This document shows, piece after piece, positions 19,102 to 28,331 of a DNA stretch of 64,000 nucleotides. Position numbers and translations under genes: made by a program. Source of the stretch: Aquamicrobium sp. (GTDB taxonomy: Bacteria; Pseudomonadota; Alphaproteobacteria; Rhizobiales; Rhizobiaceae). The stretch covers positions 620,001 through 684,000 of the forward strand of contig JAHHDT010000005.1 in assembly GCA_019739225.1 (NCBI GenBank), in the 5' to 3' direction. How positions within the stretch are numbered: the stretch's first letter is position 1; the number at the start of each line of letters is the position of its first letter. Under the pieces are notes generated by a model. It did no database searches. It saw only the letters and a program-made list of their open reading frames with translations, and was not told the DNA's origin.

Positions 19102-20322
19102 ATGGGACCGTTGCGCGGGATCCGCATCATTGACATGACCACCGTGCTGATGGGGCCGTACGCGACCCAGATGCTGGGGGATTTCGGTGCGGATGTGATC
19201 AAGGTCGAGGCGCCGGAGGGAGACCTCGTGCGCAAGATCGGCCCGGCGCGCCATGACGGCATGGGACCGATCTACCTCAACGCAAACCGCTCCAAGCGTT
19301 CGATCACGCTCGACCTGAAGCAGGCAGAAGGCCGCGCGGCCTTGCTGCGCCTTTGCGCCGATGCCGATGTGCTGGTCTATAACGTGCGCGCCAAGGCGAT
19401 GAAGCGGCTCGGCCTCTCCTACGAGGACGTATCGGCCGTCAATCCGAAGATCGTCTATGCGGGCATGTTCGGCTACAGCCAGGATGGACCCTATGCGGCT
19501 CGGCCGGCCTATGACGATTTGATCCAGGGTGGCGCGACGATCCCGTACTTGTTTTCGCGGGTCAATGAAGGCCACCCACGCTATGTGCCGTCGGCGATCG
19601 CCGACCGCGTGGTCGGTCTCGCGGCAGTAGGTGCGATCCTCGCATCGATCGTCGAGCGGGAGCGCACCGGCCTGGGGCAGCGCGTCGACATTCCGATGTT
19701 CGAGACCATGGTCAGCTTCGTGCTCGGCGACCACATGGGCGGGCTCACCTTCGAGCCGCCTCTTGACGCAGGTGGCTACTCGCGGCAGCTCTCACCCGAC
19801 CGGCGCCCGTATCAGACCAAGGACGGGTATGTCTGCGCGCTGATCTACACCGACGGTCACTGGCAGCGCTTCTTTTCAGCGATCGGCCGGCCGGAGATGC
19901 CTGCGGCCGACCCGCGCTTTGCCAGTTTCGTCTCGCGGATGGCGCATATCGACGAAGTCTATGGCGAACTCACCCGGATTTTCCTGACCCGCACCAGCGC
20001 CGAATGGCTCGACCTGTTGGAGGAGGCGGACGTGCCGGCCATGCCGATGTACGACTTCCAGGGTGTGCTGCAGGACCCTCATCTGGTGGCGACGGATTTC
20101 TTCCGCGTCGTCGAGCATCCCAGCGAAGGCGCGATCCGCACCATGGCGGTGCCGGCCAAATGGTCGCGCAGTCCCGCCGGCCCCGCGCGTCACGCGCCGC
20201 GCCAGGGCGAGCACAGCGAAGAGGTGCTGCGCGAAGCAGGATTTTCGCCGGAAGAGATCGCCGATCTGGTGGAACGCGGCATCGCGCGGACGGCCGTGAC
20301 ATACGATCCGGCGCAGGCTTGA
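19102..20322 (+). CDS. CaiB/BaiF family CoA-transferase
   Basis: 406-residue family III CoA-transferase. The N-terminus GIRIIDMTTVLMGPYATQMLGDFGADVIKVE and PAYDDLIQGGA (the segment bearing the catalytic aspartate) are clear. It would move CoA between acids, activating the pathway substrate. The ATG at 19102 follows GGAGG; a longer frame starts at 19039 inside the operator region. It is first in an apparent operon with an acyl-CoA dehydrogenase 11 bases downstream. Itaconate, mesaconate or methylsuccinate are candidate acids, judged from the later genes, not from this sequence. Confidence 0.9.
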   Translation: MGPLRGIRIIDMTTVLMGPYATQMLGDFGADVIKVEAPEGDLVRKIGPARHDGMGPIYLNANRSKRSITLDLKQAEGRAALLRLCADADVLVYNVRAKAMKRLGLSYEDVSAVNPKIVYAGMFGYSQDGPYAARPAYDDLIQGGATIPYLFSRVNEGHPRYVPSAIADRVVGLAAVGAILASIVERERTGLGQRVDIPMFETMVSFVLGDHMGGLTFEPPLDAGGYSRQLSPDRRPYQTKDGYVCALIYTDGHWQRFFSAIGRPEMPAADPRFASFVSRMAHIDEVYGELTRIFLTRTSAEWLDLLEEADVPAMPMYDFQGVLQDPHLVATDFFRVVEHPSEGAIRTMAVPAKWSRSPAGPARHAPRQGEHSEEVLREAGFSPEEIADLVERGIARTAVTYDPAQA

Positions 20323-20333
20323 GGAGACAGGGA

Positions 20334-21500
20334 ATGGATTTCGGCTTCACCGAGGAACAGGATGCGATCCGCGATTCCGTCGCACGGATCTGCGCGGATT
20401 TCGACGATGCCTATTGGTTGCAGCGTGACCGCGAAGGCGGCTTCCCGCACGATTTCTACGACGCGCTGGCGCGCGAGGGCTGGCTGGGCATCTGCACGGC
20501 CGAATCGTCCGGCGGCGCGGGGCTGGGCATCCAGGAAGCCGCGATCATGATGCGCACCATCGCCGAATCCGGCGCCGGTCTCTCAGGCGCCTCCGCAGTG
20601 CACATCAACATCTTCGGCCTCAACCCGGTCGCCGTCTTCGGCACCGAGGAGCAGAAGCAGCGCATGATCCGGCCGATGGCCGAAGGGCGCGAGAAGGCAT
20701 GCTTCGCCGTGACCGAGCCCAACACCGGCCTCAACACGACGCAGCTAAAGCTTAAGGCCGAGAAGCGCGGAGACCGCTACCATGTCAACGGCCAGAAGAT
20801 CTGGATTTCGACGGCACAGGTGGCCGACAATATCCTGCTGCTTGCCCGAACCACGCCGCTGGACGAAGTGAAGAAGGCGACGCACGGCCTCAGCCTCTTC
20901 TACACCAAGTTCGACCGCGACCGGATCAAGGTTCGCGAGATTGAAAAAATGGGCCGCAAGGCGGTCGATTCCAACGAGCTGTTTTTCGAGGATTTCCAGA
21001 TCCCCGAGTCCGACCTGATCGGCGAAGAGGGACGCGGCTTCGAATACATCCTCCACGGCATGAACCCGGAGCGCATCCTGATCGCCGCAGAAGCGGTCGG
21101 GCTCGGCATGGCTGCGATCAACCGCGCCACGCGCTACGCCAAGGAACGCATCGTCTTCAACCGGCCGATCGGCCAGAACCAGGGCATCCAGCATCCGCTG
21201 GCCAAGTGCTGGGCCGAGCTCGAGGCGGCGTGGATGATGGTGATGTCGGCGGCATGGCAATACGACACCGGCAAGCCGGCAGGGGCCGCCGCCAACGCGG
21301 CCAAGTATCTGGCCGGCGAGGCCGGGTTCAACGCCTGCGAGACGGCGGTGATGGCCCATGGCGGCTTCGGCTATGCAAAGGAATATCACGTCGAGCGCTA
21401 TCTGCGCGAAGTGATGATCCCGCGCATCGCGCCGATCAGCCCGCAGCTCTGCCTGTCCTATATCGCCGAGAGGGTTCTCGGCCTGCCGAAATCCTACTGA
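20334..21500 (+). CDS. Acyl-CoA dehydrogenase family protein
   Basis: 388-residue flavoprotein with MDFGFTEEQDAIRDSV at the start, FAVTEPNTGLNTTQL, IWISTAQVADNILLLART, and the C-terminal MAHGGFGYAKEYHVERYLREVMIPRIAPISPQL. The usual catalytic-base region reads VMIPRIAPISPQ and lacks the common YEGT motif, so this belongs to a subgroup often annotated simply as acyl-CoA/acyl dehydrogenase. It sits between two CoA-handling genes and could oxidise the CoA ester formed by the transferase. ATG at 20334 follows GAGGAGA. Confidence 0.88.
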   Translation: MDFGFTEEQDAIRDSVARICADFDDAYWLQRDREGGFPHDFYDALAREGWLGICTAESSGGAGLGIQEAAIMMRTIAESGAGLSGASAVHINIFGLNPVAVFGTEEQKQRMIRPMAEGREKACFAVTEPNTGLNTTQLKLKAEKRGDRYHVNGQKIWISTAQVADNILLLARTTPLDEVKKATHGLSLFYTKFDRDRIKVREIEKMGRKAVDSNELFFEDFQIPESDLIGEEGRGFEYILHGMNPERILIAAEAVGLGMAAINRATRYAKERIVFNRPIGQNQGIQHPLAKCWAELEAAWMMVMSAAWQYDTGKPAGAAANAAKYLAGEAGFNACETAVMAHGGFGYAKEYHVERYLREVMIPRIAPISPQLCLSYIAERVLGLPKSY

Positions 21501-21516
21501 GGCGCGGAGAGGACCG

Positions 21517-22784
21517 ATGCGCGCCGTCGCTGCCGACGATCTCGATCTTGCCACCCTGCTGCGGCCGGGCGATCGTATCGTCGTCGGCCAGGCGACGGCC
21601 GAGCCGCTGACGTTGACGCGGCGGCTGGTCGGCACTGGAGGGCTGCCGCAAGGCTGTTCGGTGTTTCTCGGGGTGCTCAATTCGGACACCTTCGACGGCG
21701 TGGATGGGCTGACGCTCGAGGGGTACGGCGCGGTTGGACAAGGTGCGCGGCTGGCGCGCGCCGGCAGGCTGGACGTTCTACCGTGGCATTATTCGCAGCT
21801 TGCACCGGCCTTCGCCGACGGCACGCTGCGCGCCGATTGCGTGCTGATCCAGCTTGCACCCGCCCTTGAAGGGAACGGCTTCAACCTGGGGCTCGCCAAC
21901 GACTACGTGCTCGATGCGGCGCGCAAGGCGCGGCTCGTCATCGCCGAGATCAACCCGGATGTGCCGCGTTGCCATGGCGCACAATGGCCCTCAGACATTC
22001 CAATCCACATCTGCGTTGCCGCCGAACATCCGCCGCTGCAGCAGCAGGGCGTCGTGCCCGGCGAAACCGAACTGGCAATCGCCGACAATGTCGCTTCGCT
22101 GATACCGGATCGGGCCGCACTGCAGCTCGGCGTTGGCGCGATACCGCAGGCGGTGACCGGGAAACTCGCCGGGCACCGCGATCTCGGCCTGCACTCAGGC
22201 GCGCTGTTCGATGCCGTCGTCGATCTGATCGAATGCGGCGCGGTGACCAATATGGCCAAGGAATACGATACCGGCGTCAGTGTCGGCGGGATTCTGCTCG
22301 GCAGCCGAAGGCTCTACGACTTCGCGAACGACAACCGCGCGTTTTGCCTGCATCCGCCGGCCCGGACACATGCGCACGGAGTTCTCGGCGGATTGTCACG
22401 TTTCTGCGCGATCAATTCGGCGATCGAGGTGGACCTGACCGGCCAGGTCAACGCCGAGACCGCCGGCGGACGCTATCTCGGTGCAGTCGGTGGGCAGGTC
22501 GATTTCGTGCGGGGTGCGAATGCCTCACGGGGCGGTCGCGCGATCATCGCACTGCCTTCAACCGCGCGTCGGCGGCACTGTCTCGCGCATCGTTGGCCGG
22601 GTGGAAACGGTGACCTGTCGCGCGTTCGGACGCCGACGCGATCGTCACGGAATGGGGGGTGGCCGAGCTGCGCGGCTGCACGCTCTCGCAGCGCGTCGAA
22701 CGCATGATCGCGATCGCTGCGCCGCAGTTCCGGGAAAGCCTCGCGCGCGGGTGGCACGATGCGGGGAGGGCCGCCTGTGGCTGA
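21517..22784 (+). pseudogene. Acetyl-CoA hydrolase/transferase family gene, two frameshifts
   Basis: The first 1.05 kb encode a family I CoA-transferase/acetyl-CoA hydrolase-like protein (LGVGAIPQAVTGKLAGHRDLGLHSGALFDAVVDLIE, TNMAKEYD, VDFVRGANASRGGRAIIALPSTA). The frame then breaks twice. After about 22567-22570 the expected GGTVSRIVGRVETVTCRAF continues one base later, and after about 22627-22629 DADAIVTEWGVAELRG continues one base later again, to a stop at 22782-22784. Corrected, the protein would be about 422 residues with the normal family C-terminus (QRVERMIAIAAPQF). Uncorrected, the frame runs to 22707 with a nonsense tail. Sequencing error or true decay cannot be separated here. Such enzymes activate acids such as itaconate, succinate or 4-hydroxybutyrate. 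Confidence 0.85.
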
Positions 22785-23955
22785 GAACCGCAAGGGGCCG
22801 CTGGCCGGCCTGCGTGTCGTCGAGATGGCTGGTATCGGTCCTGCGCCCTTTGCCGCGATGCTGCTCGCCGACATGGGCGCCGACGTGGTGCGGATCGACA
22901 GGCAGGTCGCGTCGGGGCTGGGCGTGCCGCGCCCCGATCGCTTCAATTTTGCCGGGCGCGGACGGCGTTCGGTTGCACTGGACCTGAAGCGCCCGGAAGG
23001 CATCGACTGCGCCCTGGAGCTGATCGACAAGGCGGATGCGCTGGTCGAGGGTTTTCGTCCCGGCGTGATGGAACGGCTGGGCCTCGGCCCCGAAGTCTGC
23101 CATGCCCGCAATCCGCGCCTCGTTTTCGGCAGGCTGACAGGTTGGGGGCAGCAGGGGCCGCTGGCGAAAGCGGCCGGCCACGATCTCAACTACATCGCAC
23201 TGACCGGTGCGCTCGACGCTATCGGCCGTCGCGGTCAGCCACCGACACCGCCGTTGAATCTGCTTGGCGATTTCGCAGGCGGCAGCCTGCTGATGGCCTT
23301 CGGTATCGTCAGCGCGCTGCTTCATGCACAGCGCACGGGAGAGGGACAGGTCGTGGACGCGGCGATCGTCGACGGCGTTTCGCTGCTCGCCACGCCACTG
23401 ATGGGCTTGCAGGCGGCCGGGGTTTGGCCGGGCGGGCGCGGCGAAAACATTCTCGACAGCGGTGCGCCGCAATACGACGTCTATCGCTGCGCCGATGGCG
23501 AGTACGTCTCCATCGCGCCGATCGAGGGCAAGTTCCAGACCGTGCTTTTGAGCGCCATCGGCTTCGATCCGGCAGGCTTTCCCGACATGAACGCGCGCGC
23601 CAACTGGGATGAGGCGCGCCGGCTTCTGGCCGAGCGGTTTTCACAAAAGACGCGGGCGGAATGGTGCGCGTTGCTGGAGGGAACCGACGCCTGTTTCGCG
23701 CCCGTCCTGTCGTCGGCGGAAGCGCCGTCGCATGCGCACCATGCCGAGCGTGGCACTTTCATCACCATCGACGGGCTGGTGCAGCCAGCACCTGCGCCTC
23801 GTTTCAGCGGCACGCCCGCTGCCGCGCCGACGCCGCCCGAGGCGCCCGGCGAAAGCGGTGAAGCGGTATTGCGCGACTGGGGCATCGCCGACCAACGCAT
23901 CGTCGAATTGACTACAACCGGCGTCCTTGGACGCAGAGACAAGAACGCGGACTAA
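22777..23955 (+). CDS. CaiB/BaiF CoA-transferase family, alpha-methylacyl-CoA racemase-like
   Basis: 392 residues from a GTG at 22777, which has GGGAGG 7-8 bases upstream and overlaps the end of the preceding gene by 8 bases; an ATG at 22759 is the alternative. GLRVVEMAGIGPAPFAAMLLADMGADVVRID and GHDLNYIALTGALDAIGR are typical of alpha-methylacyl-CoA racemases, where the His and Asp in GHDLNY act as acid/base pair. It may epimerise a 2-methyl-branched acyl-CoA in this pathway (for example a methylsuccinyl- or citramalyl-type ester), or act as a second CoA-transferase. Confidence 0.88.
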   Translation: MAENRKGPLAGLRVVEMAGIGPAPFAAMLLADMGADVVRIDRQVASGLGVPRPDRFNFAGRGRRSVALDLKRPEGIDCALELIDKADALVEGFRPGVMERLGLGPEVCHARNPRLVFGRLTGWGQQGPLAKAAGHDLNYIALTGALDAIGRRGQPPTPPLNLLGDFAGGSLLMAFGIVSALLHAQRTGEGQVVDAAIVDGVSLLATPLMGLQAAGVWPGGRGENILDSGAPQYDVYRCADGEYVSIAPIEGKFQTVLLSAIGFDPAGFPDMNARANWDEARRLLAERFSQKTRAEWCALLEGTDACFAPVLSSAEAPSHAHHAERGTFITIDGLVQPAPAPRFSGTPAAAPTPPEAPGESGEAVLRDWGIADQRIVELTTTGVLGRRDKNAD

Positions 23956-23977
23956 GCGCCGACAAAGGGAGGATCAT

Positions 23978-24433
23978 ATGGCAGGTCTTTATTACGAGGA
24001 GTTCGAGGTCGGGCAGGAATTCGCGCACGAGCTGACGCGCACCGTGACCGAGCACGACAACATCTCGTTCAGCCTGATGACGATGAACCCGCAGCCGCTG
24101 CATGTCGACGCTCATTTCTCGGCGCAGACGGAGTGGGGCAAGCCTTTGTTCAACAGCCTCTATACGCTGGGCATCATGATCGGCATGAGCGTGCAGGACA
24201 CCACGCTGGGCACCACTGTCGGCAATCTCGGCATGTCCGACGTACGCTTCCCGAAGCCGGTCTTCGCCGGTGACACCTTGCGCAGCCACACGAAGATCGT
24301 TGCGAAGCGCGAGAGCAAGTCGCGCGGCGATGTCGGCATCGTCGAGTTCGAACACACCTGCACGAACCAGAATGGCGAAGTCGTCGCCGTTTGCCGGCGC
24401 GCGGGCATGATGCGCAAGCGGGCGGCTGCGTGA
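23978..24433 (+). CDS. MaoC-family hydratase
   Basis: 151-residue single hot-dog-fold protein. EEFEVGQEFAHELTRTVTEHDNISFSLMTMNPQPLHVDAHF shows the (R)-specific enoyl-CoA hydratase core with its Asp/His-type motif region, and SDVRFPKPVFAGDTL the second family block. It should hydrate an unsaturated acyl-CoA made by the dehydrogenase. The ATG at 23978 follows AAAGGGAGGA. Its stop overlaps the CitE-like start (TGATG), so hydration and cleavage are probably consecutive steps, as for itaconyl-CoA or mesaconyl-CoA hydratase with citramalyl-CoA or malyl-CoA lyase. Confidence 0.88.
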   Translation: MAGLYYEEFEVGQEFAHELTRTVTEHDNISFSLMTMNPQPLHVDAHFSAQTEWGKPLFNSLYTLGIMIGMSVQDTTLGTTVGNLGMSDVRFPKPVFAGDTLRSHTKIVAKRESKSRGDVGIVEFEHTCTNQNGEVVAVCRRAGMMRKRAAA

Positions 24434-25311
24434 TGCGCTCGTTCCTGTTCGTGCCGGGCGACAGCGCCCGCAAGTTCGAGAAGGCGCGCGGCGGCAATGC
24501 CGACGCACTGATCATCGACCTCGAGGATTCCGTTTCGGCCGAAGCCAAGGAGGCGGCCCGTGCTGCCACGCGCGCGATGCTCGAAACGCCCAGAAATGCC
24601 CAGAAATGGTTCGTACGCGTCAACGCGCTCGACACGGGACTGACGCTCGCCGACCTGACGGCGGTGATGCCGCTGCGTCCCGAAGGCATCGTGCTGCCGA
24701 AATGCGCCAGCGTGGCGGATGTCGAGAAGCTGGCGTTCTATCTCGATGCCTTCGAGGCGGCATCCGGGCTCGAAGCCGGGTCGACGCGGATTATCGCGGT
24801 GGCCACGGAAACCGCCGAATCCATCTTCGGCCTGTCGAGCTACAAGGACGCCAGCCCGCGGCTATGGGGCCTGATGTGGGGCGCGGAGGATCTTGCCGCC
24901 TCGCTGGGCGCTACCGAGAACAGTGTCGACGCCGTCTATTCCGACCCGTTCCGGCTCGCGCGCAACATGTGCCTGATGGGTGCGGCGGCCGCCGGTCTTG
25001 CCGCCATCGACACGGTCTGCACCAATATCGGTGATCTTGCTTATGTCGAGGCCGAAGCCAATGCAGCCCGGCGCGACGGCTTCGCGGCCAAGGCGGTCAT
25101 CCATCCAAACCATGTCGATCCCGTGAACCGCGCCTTCACGCCGCGGCCGGAAGAGGTCGCGTGGGCCGAGCAGGTGATCGCCGCCTTCGCGGCCGATCCG
25201 CGGGCGGGCGTGGTCAAGATAGACGGGAAGATGATCGACAAGCCGCACGAGCGCGCGGCGCGGAAGATCATGGCGATGGTGAACCGGCCCGAAGTGGCCG
25301 GCGCCGTCTGA
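24433..25311 (+). CDS. HpcH/HpaI aldolase / citrate lyase beta-subunit-like protein (CitE family)
   Basis: 292-residue TIM-barrel lyase. SFLFVPGDSARKFEKA, IIDLEDSV (metal-binding Glu/Asp), MWGAEDLAASLG and KAVIHPNHVDPVNRAF are family blocks. Related enzymes cleave malyl-CoA, beta-methylmalyl-CoA, citramalyl-CoA or citryl groups with Mg2+. Placed after a MaoC hydratase, a hydroxyacyl-CoA cleaving role (to acetyl-CoA plus pyruvate or glyoxylate) is likely. A 10-base tandem duplication (GCCCAGAAAT) at about 24590-24607 keeps the frame. Confidence 0.9.
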   Translation: MRSFLFVPGDSARKFEKARGGNADALIIDLEDSVSAEAKEAARAATRAMLETPRNAQKWFVRVNALDTGLTLADLTAVMPLRPEGIVLPKCASVADVEKLAFYLDAFEAASGLEAGSTRIIAVATETAESIFGLSSYKDASPRLWGLMWGAEDLAASLGATENSVDAVYSDPFRLARNMCLMGAAAAGLAAIDTVCTNIGDLAYVEAEANAARRDGFAAKAVIHPNHVDPVNRAFTPRPEEVAWAEQVIAAFAADPRAGVVKIDGKMIDKPHERAARKIMAMVNRPEVAGAV

Positions 25312-25342
25312 GGGTTGTGACCCGAAGGGAGGAGGAAGGAAG

Positions 25343-25921
25343 ATGATGCAAAGCCAGCCGCCTGCAAACGGTGCCTCGGCGCTGCTTGCGCGCATCGAGA
25401 GTATGCTTGCGCTGCTGTCCGGCCTGTCGCTGGGCGCCATCATGCTGATCGTCGTTGCCGACGTGGCCATGCGCTACCTGTTCGCCGCGCCGTTGTCGTG
25501 GTCCTATAACCTGATCGGCCTCTATCTCATGGTCGCGGTGTTCTTCTTCGCGTTGTCGGACACGCTCCACAATCACGGCCATATCGCCATCGACATCTTT
25601 CAGCACCAGATCCCGCATCGTCCGCGGCATCTGGCTCTGGCGGTCGGCTATCTCCTGTCCTCGGGCCTGATGGCGCTGATCGGCTGGCAGGCCTGGCTGC
25701 GGCTCAAATCCGCTTACCTCAACGACGACCGCATCGCGGCCGTCATCCCCTGGCCGACCTGGATCGCCTATTTCATCGTGGCGACGGGGTGTGTGGTGAT
25801 GACGGCTCGCTGCATCTACCGCACCTTCGGTCATGCCGCATCCGGCCTGTCGGGTCGTGACCTCGTCGAGACGCCGCCACCACCGGAAACCGAACCCCAT
25901 GCCGGGGAGGGCGCGGAATGA
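25343..25921 (+). CDS. TRAP transporter small permease (DctQ type)
   Basis: 192-residue membrane protein with four hydrophobic segments and the DctQ features PLSWSYNLIGLYLMVAVFFFALSDTLHNHGHIAID. Its C-terminal tail (about 170-192) is polar and Pro/Glu-rich. GGGAGGAGG precedes the ATG. It overlaps the large permease gene by ATGA and forms the secondary uptake system with the next two genes. Confidence 0.9.
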   Translation: MMQSQPPANGASALLARIESMLALLSGLSLGAIMLIVVADVAMRYLFAAPLSWSYNLIGLYLMVAVFFFALSDTLHNHGHIAIDIFQHQIPHRPRHLALAVGYLLSSGLMALIGWQAWLRLKSAYLNDDRIAAVIPWPTWIAYFIVATGCVVMTARCIYRTFGHAASGLSGRDLVETPPPPETEPHAGEGAE

Positions 25922-27204
25922 CCATCGCGCTCGTTCTCCTGGCGCTGGCGGCGATGCTTGTCATCGGCCTGCCGGTCGCGCTGGCCATGGCCGTGTCGGG
26001 CGCCATCGGTCTCTACATCTTCGGCGGCCTACCGGTGCTGTCGGGCATTTTGCGCACGTCGCCGCTGTCGACCGCCAATTCCTACGAGATCATCACCATC
26101 CCGATGTTCATCCTGATGGCGGAGTTCGTCATCATCTCGGGCGTCGCAAACGATCTCTTCCGCTCGGCCACCATCTGGGTCGGCCGGCTCAAGGGCGGGG
26201 TCGCGATGGCCACCGCGCTTGCGGGCGCCGGCTTCGGCGCGATTTCGGGCTCGAGCACGGCGGCGGCGGCGACGCTCGCCTCGACCTCGATCCCGGCGAT
26301 GATGAAGGAAGGCTACGAGCCGAAGCTGGCCGGCGGCGTGGTCGCCATTTCCGGCACCCTGGCGATGCTTATCCCGCCATCGATCGCGTTGATTCTGTAC
26401 GGCATCCTTGCCGACATCTCGATCTCGGCGCTGCTGATCGCAGGCGTCATTCCCGGCCTCATCGTCACCGTCGCGATCATCGCCACGATCGCCGTACTGG
26501 TCTGGCTCTGGCCGGAATCCGCGCCGGCGGGCCGCGCCTACACGATGCGTGAAAAATTCGCGTCGCTGAAGCGCGTCGGGCCGATGATCCTGCTTTTCTT
26601 CGCCGTCACCGGCACGATCTACACCGGCATCGCGACGCCGACCGAGGCTTCCGGTATCGGTGCGTTCGTGGCCATGCTGCTGGCGATCAAGGAGGGCAAA
26701 CTCAGTCTTCCAGCGTTCTCCGGCGCGCTGCGCCGCGCTGCTCAGACCAGCTGCATGATCCTGTTCATCATCCTGGGTGCGCACATCTTCGGATACTACT
26801 TCACGCTGGCGCGGGTCACCAACGACCTGACGACGTGGGTCGGCGGCCTGCCGCTTTCGCCGATGACGATCATGGTCTTCATCCTGCTCGGCTATATCGT
26901 GCTGGGCTTCATCATGGACCAGATCGCGATCCTGATCCTGACCGTTCCGGTAGTGTTGCCGCTGGTCATCTCGCTCGGGTTCGATCCGATCTGGTTCGGC
27001 GTCATCATCGTGGTCACCGCCGAGGTTGGCATGGTGACGCCGCCGCTGGGCATGAACGTCTTCGTCGTCGCACGATACACACGCCGCCCGCTCGGCGAAC
27101 TGTTCCGGGGCGTGATGCCCCACGTCTGGGCGCATCTGCTCGTTATCGCACTGCTCACCGCCTTTCCGGCCATCATCCTGTGGCTTCCGTCCACGATGCA
27201 ATGA
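25918..27204 (+). CDS. TRAP transporter large permease (DctM type)
   Basis: 428-residue, roughly twelve-helix membrane subunit that drives sodium-coupled uptake. Hallmarks are IPMFILMAEFVI, GAISGSSTAAAATLAS, IPPSIALILYGILADISI and MVTPPLGMNVFVV. It sits between the small permease and the binding protein, in the order Q-M-P. Confidence 0.93.
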   Translation: MTIALVLLALAAMLVIGLPVALAMAVSGAIGLYIFGGLPVLSGILRTSPLSTANSYEIITIPMFILMAEFVIISGVANDLFRSATIWVGRLKGGVAMATALAGAGFGAISGSSTAAAATLASTSIPAMMKEGYEPKLAGGVVAISGTLAMLIPPSIALILYGILADISISALLIAGVIPGLIVTVAIIATIAVLVWLWPESAPAGRAYTMREKFASLKRVGPMILLFFAVTGTIYTGIATPTEASGIGAFVAMLLAIKEGKLSLPAFSGALRRAAQTSCMILFIILGAHIFGYYFTLARVTNDLTTWVGGLPLSPMTIMVFILLGYIVLGFIMDQIAILILTVPVVLPLVISLGFDPIWFGVIIVVTAEVGMVTPPLGMNVFVVARYTRRPLGELFRGVMPHVWAHLLVIALLTAFPAIILWLPSTMQ

Positions 27205-27239
27205 CCGTAAGGCAATCGTTCAAGAAGGAGGAGAACGTC

Positions 27240-28277
27240 ATGAAATACCAACTGCATAAAGCATTGCTTGCCGCGTCCGTGGTGGGCGCCGCCATGGCTG
27301 CCGGCAACGCCGCGCAGGCCCAGGAACTGACCCTGCGCATCGGCGACAGCTTTCCGGTCGGCCACTACATCCCCGAGAACATGACCAAGTTCTGGATGGA
27401 GCGCGTGACTGAACTGACTGGTGGCGAAGTCGCGTTCGACTATTACCCGGCGGAGCAGCTCGGCAAGGCCAAGGATCTGCTGTCACTGACCCAGACGGGC
27501 GTGATGGACATCGGCTATGTCGGCGCATCCTACGTCAGCGACAAGCTGCCGCTATCGTCGGTCGCCGAGCTGCCGGAAAACTTCACGACGTCCTGCAAGG
27601 GCACCAACGCGTTCTGGGAGATCACCAAGCCAGGCGGTGCGCTCGATCAGGCGGAGTTCGCGCCGAACGGCGTACGCGTGCTCCTCGTCATGGTGCTGCC
27701 GCCATACCAGGTGCTGACGTCGAATTCGGAAATCACCGATCTCGACAGCCTGCGTAACCTCAAGCTGCGCACGACGGGTGGCGCCAAGGAAATCGCCACG
27801 ACCAAGATCGGGGCTGTGCCGGTGCAGATTTCCGCGCCTGAGACACGCGATGCTCTGTCGCGCGGAACCATCGACGGCGTGCTGTTCCCGCATTCGAGCG
27901 TGCTGCCTTACGACATCCATCCGCTGCTGAAATACGGCACGCAGGACGTCAATTTCGGGTCCTTCGTGGTCACATACGTGATCTCGCAGGAGCGCTGGGA
28001 CGCGCTCGATGAGGACGTGCAGGCGGCGCTCGTGCAGGCCGGCGACGAAGCCATCACCAAGGGGTGTGAAGCCGCCGACGATCTCGATCTCAAGGACAAG
28101 CAGACGATTGCCGATTCCGGCGTCACCTTCGTCAGCCTGCCCGACGAGGACAAGGCCCGCCTCGGCGAGCTGATGGGCGAGGTCAGCCAGCAATGGGCTT
28201 CCGACCTCGACGCCCGCGGGCGTCCGGGAACGGATATCCTCAACGCGTTCCGCGCCGCGCTCGAAAAGGCCGACTGA
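27240..28277 (+). CDS. TRAP transporter substrate-binding protein (DctP type)
   Basis: 345-residue periplasmic protein with a signal peptide (MKYQLHKALLAA to AAQAQE, about 28 residues) and the DctP fold. LRNLKLRTTGGAKEI contains the conserved Arg that usually clamps a substrate carboxylate, which fits an organic acid ligand. ATG at 27240 has AAGGAGGAG upstream. A GC-rich hairpin at 28288-28313 closes the transporter unit. Confidence 0.92.
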   Translation: MKYQLHKALLAASVVGAAMAAGNAAQAQELTLRIGDSFPVGHYIPENMTKFWMERVTELTGGEVAFDYYPAEQLGKAKDLLSLTQTGVMDIGYVGASYVSDKLPLSSVAELPENFTTSCKGTNAFWEITKPGGALDQAEFAPNGVRVLLVMVLPPYQVLTSNSEITDLDSLRNLKLRTTGGAKEIATTKIGAVPVQISAPETRDALSRGTIDGVLFPHSSVLPYDIHPLLKYGTQDVNFGSFVVTYVISQERWDALDEDVQAALVQAGDEAITKGCEAADDLDLKDKQTIADSGVTFVSLPDEDKARLGELMGEVSQQWASDLDARGRPGTDILNAFRAALEKAD

Positions 28278-28287
28278 TCGCATATGA

Positions 28288-28313
28288 ACCGCCCCGGTGC
28301 GAGCCGGGGCGGT
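28288..28313 (+). terminator. Hairpin after the TRAP binding-protein gene
   Basis: ACCGCCCCGG (28288-28297) pairs perfectly with CCGGGGCGGT (28304-28313) around a 6-base loop, 10 bases after the stop codon. Only a short CTT follows, so it may protect the transcript or terminate weakly rather than be a strong intrinsic terminator. Confidence 0.65.
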
Positions 28314-28331
28314 CTTCCACTGTAGGCATCC

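Noticed and set aside
24588-24607. Tandem 10-base repeat GCCCAGAAAT
   Set aside because: Only two copies within the CitE-like gene, and they do not break the frame; probably a small neutral duplication or chance.
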